Assembly (NCBI GenBank): GCA_022818135.1
Contig: JAFMSR010000015.1
Location: forward strand, 32,693,117 to 32,757,116
Source of the DNA: Saxidomus purpurata
Taxonomy: Eukaryota; Mollusca; Bivalvia; Venerida; Veneridae
Direction: 5' to 3'
DNA: 64,000 nucleotides
Below the pieces are notes generated by a model, which saw only the letters and a program-made list of their open reading frames with translations, did no database searches and had not been told where the DNA came from. The position numbers were made by a program, and so were the translations under genes. Shown here piece after piece: positions 34,405 to 47,900 of this stretch (position 1 is the stretch's first letter; every line of letters begins with the position of its first letter).

Positions 34405-35340
34405 TGAATTCGTTATAACCGATCACGATGGGAATTTATTTATACACACTTTTATGTGCCTCGTCTGCATATATGCATGTATACGTATGTATATTCAATT
34501 TACATGAAAAGTGCTAGCAATAATAAAACGTTAACATAATCATATATTGACAAAAAACATAGTTTAAAAGATACATTTCTTATCAGTCATATTAAAAATG
34601 ATTAATGAATTCTACTACTACGTGTATACTTTAATAAAAAAAATATATTTGAGTGAGTACCGACAGTACGGTGATTGTTAAGAAAGTAATGCAAAAAAAG
34701 TCCATTATCAAGGCAGCGAAAAATAGAAACTATAACTATCAGATCTTTACATGACATGTATACATAGCTCCCACATCCACATTATTTACCTCCCTCGTTC
34801 CGAATTGGCAGCCATTTTGAATGGCAAAACTGATAAAGCATTACTAGGAATTTTTCTCAATTATATGATAATTAAGAAAATACCAAGAGAATTTATGTGT
34901 GACAACCACATTTTCTTGAACCTGCTGAGTCGTCTACCCATATCAGCATCATATATTGATTATGTTTATAAAGCTGATCAGTTTGTAATTGTTAAGTAGA
35001 TTGTTCCCTATTTACTTTAAGGGAAGTTGCCATACAAAATGGCTGCCAATTCAGAACAAGGGAGGTAAATATTGCGGATGTGGGAGCTATGTATAAGCAT
35101 GTTTCTAATTCTGACATCATAAAATTTTCAAAGGAAGTTTATATTTTATGCATACGTAAATTCTGCTACATTATATAGAGCTACATTAGAAATTCATATA
35201 ATTTAAAAGAATTAATACGGTTAATGTTTCTATTGAAACGTTAAATCGTCTACATATCATTATCTTTCACAGGATTTGTATTGTACCTTTACTTCAAGAT
35301 GTTTTCGTGCTTTTCATATCTTAGTTTTATAAACAGCGTT
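34405..35340. repeat. Local duplication, second copy
   Basis: Counterpart of 31,500-34,010 as described there. It keeps the uninterrupted site for the 32,936-33,850 element and is itself interrupted by the MITE at 34,755. Confidence 0.75.
34755..35101. mobile_element. ~350-bp MITE with ~70-bp inverted ends
   Basis: The left end (catagctcccacatccac...ggcagccattttg) and right end (caaaatggctgcc...gatgtgggagctatg) are inverted copies over about 70 bp. The first copy of the local duplication (near 32,895-32,905) lacks the element, giving an empty site. The plus-strand frame 34,751-34,999 inside it is not a gene. Confidence 0.75.
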
Positions 35341-35376
35341 AACCGTCTACAGATCGTCATAAGTAAGAGTTTATGT

Positions 35377-35906
35377 TCATTCCTGTATAAATCTAGCTAC
35401 AGAGAGAAACCCGATTAAGAAACAAAACAAAACCTTTGATAAAGTCACTTGAGTTGCCTCGGAAACTTGCATCACTTTTTGTGCGCATGCGTCCACATCA
35501 TCATGTGTAAACTCAATCATTCCACAAACCATTACAGCATGACATTTGCTGTTACACTCGGCGCTAAGATCTTCAGGTGGACTGACGTCGTAGTATTTCT
35601 TGTAGTTTACAAACTCTTTACCACTAGGATCTTTCAGTTTTTCGGTTAAATCATGAAGACTTGCAGCAGTAAGGTCAGAGAGATTATAAGCGTTTGTGGT
35701 TGTATATTCGAGCTTCCAGTTTGCAACGCCAGCCTTGTTAGCTTCAGGGAGATCAAGGTAGTACTGTGTGAACTCGATATGCTTGCCGGTGACACGGTCG
35801 TACTTAATCAACCGGAATCCTGGGTTGTGCATTGGATCAATAGCTATTGGCAAAAATCGTCCAGTTGCTACAGAGGGCGCTATGAACATTGGAATAGTAG
35901 GGGACC
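35377..35906 (-). CDS. SMPDL3: SMPDL3-like exon 6 (terminal)
   Basis: This exon has 530 nt: IAPSVATGRFLPIAIDPMHN, NPGFRLIKYD, the C-terminal helical domain, the cysteine cluster CNSKCHAVMVC, and a hydrophobic tail before TAA. Confidence 0.9.
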
Positions 35907-38900
35907 CTGGAAAACAAAGATAAATTATAGTCAAAGTTAACATACACTCATTTTTAGAAATGTGTTTTGCTTTACTGTTTATTTAAGCCGTTACGACTAG
36001 AGAATTGTGAGCATCGAATGATGTTATCAATGTGCGGTAAAAGTTTTATGATCCGCTTCGGAGTTTTGAACATATGCCAGTTATTATCTACACAGAAGGT
36101 GACACCTTTCCTATCATGCAGATATGAAATACGTATTATATGGAGAAAAAAACTTACCTGCTTTGTTTTTCAAGACTTTAAATTCGTCACAGTGGAAATG
36201 ACCAAAATGTAAAGCAACGATGATGTCGGCATAACCATTCAGTAGGTCTAACAATCTACTGTTGTACTCTGGATAATATGCTGTGCGTTTTGGAGGTCTT
36301 GGAACACCAGGTGGAATATGTGAAAGGACAATCACCTAAAACAGCCATGATTAAAGTGGCAATTATGTATCATATAATCGAAACTTGTACACACGTTCTG
36401 ATAACTCTATTTACATTCCGTTCATATGAGGTTCTATTTTCAAACATATACTTGATATGTGCAAATAAGAATAAAATTTACAGACTAACACTTTATGTTA
36501 GTTAAAAAGTGTTTCGTATGCCAGATGATTTGAAAAAAGCTAGCCTGGCGCTTACAGGACTTTAAGCTACCTGTCCGTATTATAAATTTTGTTCGCCTTT
36601 AAACAAGCTATTAGATGCTGGTATTCAGTAATCGAACTAATAAATGTACAAATGAATATTTACTTTTTCGTTTTGTTCTTTGGCCTCTCCAAGCGTTTTG
36701 TTTAGCCATGCAAACTGTCCAGCAGGATCGCCCGTTCCTGTCACTAGTTTGTTGGCAATAAACCATAGATTTGTGTTCGGAACAACTAGCCTAATATTCG
36801 CCGATATTTTCACTGCATAATAACCTCCTGGAAAAATAATTTGGTATATCCGATTCAATTTATTTTCTCATTGTTTTTTCATTTCAACGGTAGAACCGAG
36901 TAAAACTGTTCAGTACCTCCACACAAGTGTGTCATTACCTGCTTATATTTTTATTTGGTCTAGTCGCTGCAACTACTAACCTACTAAAATTACATGTTTC
37001 AGATGTTAGATAATATAGTACCGTTCTCTGAAATGAATAACTTAAGTTATTAGTTGTGCACATACCCAGCAAGAAGTTAGTTATTGGTTGTGCACATAAC
37101 CCGCAAGAAGTTAGTTACTGCTTGTGCATATACCCCACAAGAAGTACAATGTAAGTTACTGGTTGTGCACATACCCCGCAATAAGTACAATGTAGGTTAC
37201 TGGTTGTGCACATACCCCGCAAGAAGTACAATGTAAGTTACTGGTTGTGCACATACCCCGCAAGAAGTAAGTTACTGGTTGTGCACATACCCCGCAAGAA
37301 GTTAGTTACTGGTTGTGCACATACCTCGCAAGAAGTTTTCTTCTTGGGAATCGTCGTTTATCCAAGAACGCCAGATATCGTAAGTCTCATTATACAATAA
37401 AGTGTTTTCTGGATGGAACTGATTCTTTGGATAGGAATCTAGGTTTCCAAACGTAGCATAAACTGGGACTCCAGGAAAGGTTGCCTTCATTAGTTCTGTT
37501 GTCTTGTTATGAATGCCCGCATTGAATGTATGGTTGACTTCTGGAACCGGTGCATGTGTTACTCTGTCGCTATAATGGAATAATTATTTATTTGATATTA
37601 TAAAACATGTTGAATTCATGCAATAATGGCACCATAGATGCCGCAAAATCTTACCATGAATGCCTGTGTAAATAAAAAAGAAATAAAACAGTTAACAGCT
37701 GTCGGAAGGCACGGGAGGGTAGATCTACTGAATTCTGGCAGCTCACAACGTAACATGAGACAGGGAACAAACGAATTCAGTGAATTTATACGCCCAGCAA
37801 ACAACGATGCTGCAAACAACTGAACAACAACAACTGTATTGGTTTGCATGTTATAGAAGAAAAAGCATTTTTAAATTTTCACCACCCTACTGGGGCCTCA
37901 TCTACGAGGAGATAATTTTTTCTTCAAGTTACAGTCATGAAGAACTTAATTGTTGTAAGTGAAATTTAATCATTACTACTAATGTCAGACAACAAGAATT
38001 CTTCAGTATCTAAAAAAATGTAAAAACACTACATCCCCTTAAGGGCATCATTTCAGTAAAAATCCAGTGTTGGGCTCCAAGGAAATAGAAGTTGATGTTT
38101 TTATATCGAAAAAGAAGAAAATGATAATTAAAGGGCAATGACTCTAGAGACACTAATTAAAAGCCCATCTTGACAAAAGTTGCGTGATGCTATTGCTTAC
38201 TTATTCTAAGTTTCACGAAATCATATCTATTGGTTCCTTAGTTATGGCTCCGGACGGACGGACAACGCCAAAACAATACCCCTCCACATTTGGCGGGGGA
38301 TAAAAAGAGTGTTTCAGACAAACAAACGGATTAGTCAGCCCGCTTAGCTCAATCGGTAGAGCACGAGACTTGTAATCTGGGGGGTTCGATTCCCGGGGCT
38401 GACCAACTAAAATTACTAACAGTCTTTCGGATGAGACTTTAAAACCGAGGTCTCATGTATGGCTGCTATACACCTGGCATGTATAAGAACTAGGGGTGTC
38501 TCTAGAATTGGGAGGCTTTCTGTATCTTGCACTATCCTCCGAAACCTAAAATAACTAACCTCTTCTGGGGGCGTTGGTCATATTGGAAACCGGTACCAAC
38601 GATAAAGCCCTAATATACGATACGATACAAACGGATTATAACGCCAGTCATTATCGAGAACCCAAATTGGCCTCAGTAAAGTGGTATACGTTTATATTTT
38701 TTATACAAAATATAGGATATATTTCTCTATGGGATCTTTTTATCAGAAAGAAGGCTACCAACTGAAAACCAGTCAGTAATTTTTCAAATGAGTAAATGAA
38801 TCCTCATTTGAATGTGAAAGGACATTGTCCAAATTGAAAGATCTATTTTACAAATTTAGCAGGATAAGGGCTTCAATAAGACATTTTTGTTCAAATCGCT

Positions 38901-41900
38901 TACCCTGTCCACGCTATAAAGTCCACATCCGCTTTCAAATTCTTCATAGCTTCAACGCAGCTTTCTACGAGAGCCCATGGAGCATCACACCACATGTCTC
39001 CAAAAGGTCCATAATAATCGTCAGCACGAGTTAAGTCACATCCCAGGGATGACTTATTGTATGTAGGATCATAGTGTAAGTCTGTCACTTGCCAGAAATA
39101 ACCTGTCAATTTACAAAAGGTTTGTATAATTTTCTGCACATATCTATCGGTCCAATAGCAACCAAGCAAACAAAGAAACTAAGCTACTTCGGTGCATTTA
39201 ACAAGAAATAATCCAAACAAAATGTTCAACAATTAGCTAATATAAACGATGATGCCGTATTATAACGAATAGACATTTAAGAAATAAACGATCGTAGGAC
39301 AGATGCTTGACATAAGACTTAGTGAACAGATACCCTGAATTCCAATAGACATGTTCGATATAGTTCTAGAATTGTTTTTTAGTTAGATACCGTGCACATT
39401 TGTGCCTGCAGACAAATTAATTACTTTTTGTAAGATAACAGTTATACAACAAGTTATTTATTTTGAGATACAATATCAAAGAAAAAGAAGAGTCAAATTT
39501 TTCGAAAAATCAACACATATTTTTTAATATGTCATAAAAACATGATGATCGGTAAGGAATGTTTTCTCAGATTTCTAGCGACTGTTTACTATTACAATTA
39601 GTAAAATATATTACAAAGGTATATAGAAACGTATAAAGACATGTATGGCCTTTTTGGTGTTTTGCTGAAAGCAGCCAAAAGTTTAATGTTTATATCTCTG
39701 CAGTCTTTCAAGAGTGGCACTTTGTTCTTGCCAAAGTCTGGACTATCTAACATGCTTTAGCCATTTATTAGATACAAAAATGAAAATACTTAATGAAAAA
39801 TTATGCCCATCAGAGGCTAAGTATTGGACCTTTAAGTATTTTATATCGAAAGGTTATGTCTTTCTTACAGCCTGCAGCTGGTGCAGTTCAGAAGCAGGTG
39901 TATTGTTTGCATATCAACTATTTGTCAAGTCAAGCAATCCGAATAAATGAAAGAAATCAAATGGCAGATTTGTTTCCAATAATTTCTAAGGAAGTTGGTT
40001 CCGTTTGAATCACCTTGGCCTTAATCAGAATGTAAGGAAAGAATACCTTACGGACAAACAAACTTAATAGCAGATTGATCAGAGTAGAACATTGAAAATT
40101 ATCAATAATTCAGCAGACGACAAAAACAGTATGGACAAACCAAACATAAATCGTATCCCACACAGAGTACAACAAAATCATGAATGAGGCGGCTGGTCGA
40201 ACTCCGAGTCACTGCTTTTAAACAGTTATTAATGTCTACAAGAACAAAGGAACTGCCGCTGGACCGTATTTAACATAAGCGACATAATGCCTGGTTACGC
40301 GTGTATAAGTCAAGGGTTTTTCCAGCTGGTAACATGGCATGGGAAAACACAAAGATTAAAAAGTCACCTAGATTTCAGTCACTTGTACCAATAATTAAAC
40401 GAATCCCAAACTTTTATTCTAGTCATGCGATAAACAGTTTTTTTTATCAACCAAAACATATATTGAAATGGTACGGTCTAGTTCGTCTCCCGCCTGTTGA
40501 CAATATCTAGGGGTTACATAAGAGAACATCAATGCAATACGAAACATCAATGCAATACGAAACATCAATGCAATACGAAACATCAATGCAATACGAAACG
40601 GACGGGATGAGGATAATGACTTTGTCATGTTTTTAAAAACTGTAACCAGTCCGACAAAATTGAATATTTGTCCTAAATTATTGTCAGTCTTCAAGGTTAC
40701 CCTTTTTTCAAACGTATAGTGAGTGATATCGACTCATGGGTACAATATATACAGCCAGAGTTTAACTATACTTTTCAAAGAAAAATACATCAACAACTGA
40801 TTAGATAACTGATGCTTTAGGTCCTTGAATTGTTATTTCAGTGAACAGGGATCGAGGTACATGTACGACTAGTTGGTGTTCAATGAATATGCATTACAAT
40901 ATATTCTACTGTAAATTCTTTTTATTTGTTGTCAAAATTCCATTTAAAAAATATTAATTTAGTTTATTTAACTATTCCCGTGTTGGTTTGATTCTAATGC
41001 ACTTTAATAAACAGAGTTGTATCTATTTCTTTAATGGATATATATTTATCTAATAGATTCACTATGTTTATTAAAAATAACTTGTAATGTAATGATCAAC
41101 CATTTCTACTTTACTTGAGTAAGTTAAAGCCATAGTTTATCTCTAGTTTAACCATGCATTGCACAAACAAAAAGTTGAGCAAATGACCACAATGACAAGG
41201 CTAAAGATTGCCTTACATGTAGGTCAGTCACATGAAATTTGATCAGGTGAAATAAGAGAAAACTACACTACCGTAATGTAGGTTCATAACCCAAAATTGG
41301 ATGAGGATGAATAAGTAAAAAACTATTATATATTCATGTTCTACCGTCACGTCTGAGGATATGTAAGTCAGTAAGCCGAAATTTGATCAGGATAAATAGG
41401 TAAAATACTATATATGCATGTACTAAAGTCACGTTGTTGAATACATGAAAAAACTAATATCACCACCCAAGAATGACAATTTTGAAAATGTGATAGAATC
41501 TAATCATACTTTTATTCTTTAGATTATAGATCTAGCGCCACTTTATGATGTAAAAAGGTTGACATGCATCTTTGATTTTTGATTTTCACATCTATGTATA
41601 AAAATATCGCTCGCAATGAACTCGTGAGATGAAAAAAATATTATTATAACCTGTGCAATTATAAATCAACAAACATCTGCGCTACGCATTGCAAATCGGA
41701 GGTCTACGTCAGTTTCAACATTATTGTCAGCAGTATTTTTATTATATATGCTTGTTTAATATTTCACTTCAACGGTGTTTTGATATATTAATGCTTGGCC
41801 GGTGATTTTACCCATGCAGGAAAACTCCTATGCCAGACGACTCTCGCGAATTACTTATGACGTAACGTTAGAAACATTGTGACGTCACTTTCCCAAACAC

Positions 41901-44900
41901 AACATCTGAACATTGTTTGTGTATAGAGCTCTATGCCCCCTATATAATAATGCATCATTTTAATTTTAGAATAATAATTTCTGTCATGAGCACGAGGTTC
42001 AGATCGAAATATCCGTCACCGAGGGTAACTGTTTTGGCGGGAACGAGGCTCTGCCGAGTTCCCGTAAAACAGTTACCCGAGGTGACGGATATTTCCGTCT
42101 GAGCCAAGTGTCTCATGATGGAAATTTTTTCTTGCATACCGTCTTGCACTTTAAAGTAAATGCAAACTTATCCAAATGATGAATTATCATGTAAAAGAAA
42201 CGATTTTCCGCCGTTGTGTTAGGAAAATTGACGTCACAATGTTTATAACGTTACGTCATAAGTTATTCACGAGAGTCGTCTGGCATAGGAGGGGTGCCAG
42301 ACCGGTTTTTCCGGCATACGCAAAATCACCGGAAATGCCGATCCGATATGCAAAAAATATACTTTAAGGTGCAAGACGATGTGCAAGAGCCTCGTTCCCG
42401 TCAAACTAGTTACCCTCGGTGACGGATGTTTTCGATCTGAACCGCGTGCATATAACAGAAACTATTATTCTTTGCTAAAATATCTGTTCCGTTTCAATGT
42501 AAAATAAGATTAATCAACACCAAATAGACTCAAACACATCATCTTAGGACCAGACCAACGTATATAAGAAAAAATCCAGTTTCTATGCAGATGTGCCATT
42601 CCTTTCCGATCCAACCAGATTAGGGCGCGCGTTACGGATAGAGATTAGACAAAATTCTCCAACTTAAATATTCATGATAACGGAAATGTGAACAGTCAGT
42701 TTTACATTTCTAATCAGCTAAGGTAATTCAGATTAATAATTTTCTGTCACAAATCATGGCCGAAACTAGCATTTTTTTATGGGGTAGTGGGTGCGAAATT
42801 CAATCGATTATTATGTATTTATTCTCGATTGCGAAACAAGTTTTTAGAACTTAGATCATTCGTCCAGATATTTTCAACATCGGAGAGAAAGATAGACAAT
42901 GTGAAATTATTTTCCTTTGCTTTGCCTAAGGACACTACCGCCTTGTCACTGGTGGGGATCGAATTCGGGACTCTCTGATCCTGAGGCTAACGGAGCTACC
43001 ACTGCATTGCGTAGACTTCAGTTGAATTGGGGCTATATCATACAAAAATATATCTTAAGAACCAGTTGACCGACAATGACTAAAACAGTATTGGATGAGT
43101 TTGGGGCACAAAATTCTTATTCAAATAGTTACATCGGTATGTTTCTTTCACCAAACAAGGGGATGCAAATCCCTCCACCGCCTCAGTTTTGGACTTGGGG
43201 AAGGTGGCCAGTCAAAATGCATTTACTTGAGTACATGTACTTTTGTACGGTATATGTATTAAATGTATTTTATTAGATGGTTTGTTAAATAGATATATAG
43301 ATGCTAAATTTATAAGTCTGCCCTGTAAATTTGCCCTTATAACCAGTCTCATCCGGTCCTCGTGATACTTAACACAAGATGGATCATATACGTTCATCGG
43401 CTCTACGGGCACTGCTTATGTTTAGTTACTTGCCGTGAATTTCATTAATTCAATGACGTCAGCAATTACGTAATATACACACGTAAGTAAATAGTTTATG
43501 GTCGCCATTTTGATATACAGATGTATGTAAAAATGTTGTGATTCAAAGTAATGTGATCATTCCAGTTTGAACTAAGATAAGGATTAAATTAAGTTACGGG
43601 TCTTTTTTCGTAGTAAGCTTTTGAAACACTGAAATATTAACTACTGCTACAGTAGTGTTTCAATAATAACCCAAGGTTTGAATTTAATTAATTCGACGCA
43701 GGTTTAACAATCTCTCTAGACTTGATAAAAGCCTTAAGAGGATATTTTGATAAGTTAGTGATGTACGTGAGTGACGGGGAGTATGTTGACGAGAAAAATC
43801 TAGTTCTTCACATTTCCATCTAGGAACACAGAGTAGATCTATGTACCGTAAGTTTAATAAACTTTTATAAGTTCGCAAGTCGTCAAAATTAATGTTCCAT
43901 TAGCATTTACAATTTGAAGATGTTCGCAAAGATTTAAAGATTGTGCATTTTCGTGTACTGTACACCATCCAAACAACGATGGCGTCGAAAATATACAACT
44001 GACAGCTGCGAAATGCAAGAAAACAAAGGACCCGATCGAAAATTCCTTTAAATCTAGGAGGGTAACTCTTTCATAGATCAACAAACAGGTATTTATGTTT
44101 AGATGTGTCGTTCATAAATATCTTTTCTAGCACGAATGGAATGTAGAAGATGAAGCGAGGCCAAAATGATCTATAACAGGTGCCTGTGACCTTCACCTTT
44201 GACCTAAAGTGACTGCACAACTATACTTCATACTAATGCTTTCGTCAAGTTTTAATACAATCCAGCAAGAGGTTTATGAAATAAAGCATTGACAAAAGTT
44301 TCTATCAATGGGTCCCTGTAACCTTGACCTTTGACCTATTGACCCTAAAGTCACAATATGCATAAGAAGACAGATGCTTCTTGTAAAGTTTTATCAAATC
44401 CAGTAAGGGGTTTAGGTGGTAAAGTGTTGACAGGGTTTTGTATCAACTGACCCTGTGACATTGGTCTTTAGCCGACGATATGCTAAGTACTTATAAAGCG
44501 AGAAGTTTTATTGTTTTGATCAATGGTTGCTGAGAAATACGTGCAGGTGAACCACTTGTTTTTCAAGATTCTAGTTTCAAACTGCTCATTCGTGGAACTA
44601 CTGACAGAAAAATCAATCGAGACCTTCCGAGAAGGGAATAGTCTTCTAACCAACAATTCTTTCATAAGGCGTAACGCAGTGGTAAATGTTGCTGTTATTC
44701 TGCGACGTAATTAAGGTAGTATGCGACCTTTGTCCGACGTCAGACGTCAAAAAGCGAGTTTTCTCCGATTGTTATGAAATTTTGCCTAATAGTACTAAAA
44801 CGCATTTCACGCATTGTGATCGTTTTATTTTTTTCATTTTACATTTCGTTTCCTAGCAACGCTACGTCGGATGTCGGTGGTATAACATCGACGTTTTAAA

Positions 44901-47900
44901 TGCATACCTGGTTCAAATATGACCCTAGTGTAATTTTAATAGCACCATATGCTAGCTCTCCACCTGGGGAATACATACATATAAAGTTTTCGATGCTTTA
45001 TCTGTCAATTTTTCCAGCGCTAAACGTTTAATACTGAAAATCCGCCCATTTTTTCACCCGAAATTGTGATTCCAGACTCACTTTAAGGTTAGTTTTGGTC
45101 AACGGAACAAGATTCAATCAACTAACGATTCACACGGTGATTTAACGTAGATCCTAGCAAATAACATCACAAATTCAAAATGTCTTATGGGATTTTTTTC
45201 ACAAAATTGCAATCAAGTAAAGTTGGGATCTCAAGAAGAATGATGACGCCACCTGACGTCATATTGTGATTTTGTGGCCATACGTGATTTTAAGGTCCGC
45301 TTACATATAGACGAACGTTGGAACAGCCTTCCTTTGATACGCAAGAGTATGATAATCACTATGGAGTAAATAAAAAACATATAACGATACCTATAATTTA
45401 CATAATCAAATTGAAACGTCTATTTTATATATATGCACTTGTAATATTTGCTGTTACTGCAAATGTGTTTTGTTAGTTTTGCATTAAAAAGCTATCCCTA
45501 AAACAAAATACTTTAATTAGCTTATTTCTGCGCCAAATGACAGTTGAAAGAAATGACGTTAATAACATCATTTGTTATGATTTGCCGTTGTACCGGAAGC
45601 AGACAACAATCGGGCGCAGACGAGAAGGCCAGTTAATATGTTTGGAGAATTTGAGAAAAATTCTTGTTCTTGTAGAAGAAAATATCGGGGCAATTGGTGA
45701 TAATCAAGGTAACTGTAATGGTCAAGGCAAAAGAGTGACAGGTTAGTTTATATTTGACATATGGAACTTTCATATTTTCCCGATAATCGATTGAACGCGG
45801 TTTTTACACATTAAACAAAGAAGGGAAATATCGGTTTAATCCTTATCAATCAAAACACGTTTAATTAATCGTTTTTGCTCCGGTCAGACAAATAAATATT
45901 TTTTCTCTTGATAATGGTGTAAATTTTAAAAAGATTAATTTGGTCTTTCGTCTACCTTTTTTTACTTCAAAAAAGTAACACCGCATTTGTTAAGGCTTGC
46001 ATGACGTTTAGTCAATTTGTTGGGTCATTTGTCTTAATAGTTTGACCCATATAAAGAACATCATTTAAAAGATCGTTTTTGCTTCTGAATCAGTGATATC
46101 GGCAAGGGAATTATATCAACTACAAATTGGTGTAAAATAAATGAAATTATTGTAGGATTTCGCTTACCTTTACAATATTTGTGATAAGCACAGTCACTTA
46201 AAAGTGTAATCGTAATATAGATCGGGTGCGTTCGTAGTTTTCACGGAAGTTGTCGAATTATATCTTTTTAAAATCGTGGTGATTTTGCACGTCTTGTTGC
46301 TTTAAAACGTAAGGATTGCATAATGATATAAAGAGGAAAAAAGTGAACGATGATTGTACCAGTTTAAATGTTAGCTCGGTACCCTTTATCCATGACATGT
46401 GTAAATTGAATGAGTAGATTAAAAGGACTGCATTTGGTTAAAGTTAGATATGTATTGTAGCAAACTGACTTATTTTGAAGCTTGTTTTAACTCAACGTAA
46501 ACAGGCAGATGTAACATCTGTAAAAAACATAGAATTTGTGCATAATTTTGACACATTTTCACGGGAAATAGTCTTACTCATTTTAAATCATAGACTGGTG
46601 TAATGTCACACAAACACACATGCGTGCGTATGTCACTTTCAAATTGTGACGCTTATTTTATACAAAGAATTTATGTTCAGAATCCTTACGTCCAGGTAGA
46701 TCTCACCTGTCATATATGTGATGTTGTTGTGTGTTTTTTTTGCTATTTGTGCACATTTTGACAATTGCCGACAATAAATGTATGCGTGTCTAGTCGGTTT
46801 AGCGCGTGAGACATTAAATTGTAATGTAATATGCACTCTGCACAATGAGGGATTCAAAAGGTTGGGATGGTTTTAGATATTAATCTGCATGCAGAAAAAC
46901 CCTCAAACAAACATCAGGATTAAATTACTGTATCTAATACGAAGAAGCCGCCATACGCTAATGTGAAAGAAACCTGACTAAACTTTAAATTGATGAAAGT
47001 TTAAAATTTATCACGACATTTATTTATGCATGATGATAAAATTTCAATTTGATTTGTTTACAAAGGAAAAGCTGGGACGAATTATTGCTCTAGGAAAAAG
47101 GCAACTCGACACTTTAGTAGCATAGTTGAATCAAAAGCAGTTTTGTCCGCTCTAAATACTATAGTAAATACAAGTACATGTAATTTGTATGCGCTTACCT
47201 AATACTTTAACACATTGACAAACAATTTAAAAAGACTGAAGTATACTTCTGTCAACGATTCTTATAATTAATTTCATTTACTCCATCATGTCACAGGTAG
47301 TCATTTAATCTTGTAACAGTTTAACTTGATTTACTTTGTTTCTTGGCAAGTGCCATATCAGATGAAACGAACAAACAAGAGGACCAAGATGGCCATATAT
47401 TGCTCACCGTGCTACATGTACCATTTGCTATAATACAAGGTCATCAATAGCAGAAAGGGTCAGTTTTAACCTAGGGGTCATGATTTAAACATTCTTGGTA
47501 GAGGTGGTTTCAGAAATAAAGATTTTAAAGTTTTCCTGTATAAGCCTATATATGCAAAATCAAGAGACTCCCGAGTGGAGTCAATTTTGACCCAGGGGTC
47601 ATGATTTGAACAATCTTAGTAGAGATCCACTAGGCAATGTAACATGCTAACTATCTATGCTCATAGGCCTTGTGGTTTCAGAGCATTTTTTTTAGTTTTT
47701 CTTACAAATTTCAAAATAATCCCCGACATTTAAGTGTTTCGTTCTAGCTTCTACGCATGTGAAAATGCTGTAGCGCATTTATCTCTGTCCTGTATATTTT
47801 ACGCACGTGTAATTCAAAATCTATATGACTAACATAAATGCGCTAGGTCAGTCATTTTAATCTCAAAACTCGTACAAAATTTAATCTCAAAACCCGTACA

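Noticed and set aside
38333..38405. Functional tRNA-Thr(TGT) gene
   Set aside because: The variable loop and T-stem are short by about six bases, acceptor and D-arm spacing conflict, and the sequence runs into a SINE core.
40419..40694. 91-aa frame with FRIALM repeats
   Set aside because: It is a by-product of the 18-bp tandem repeat.
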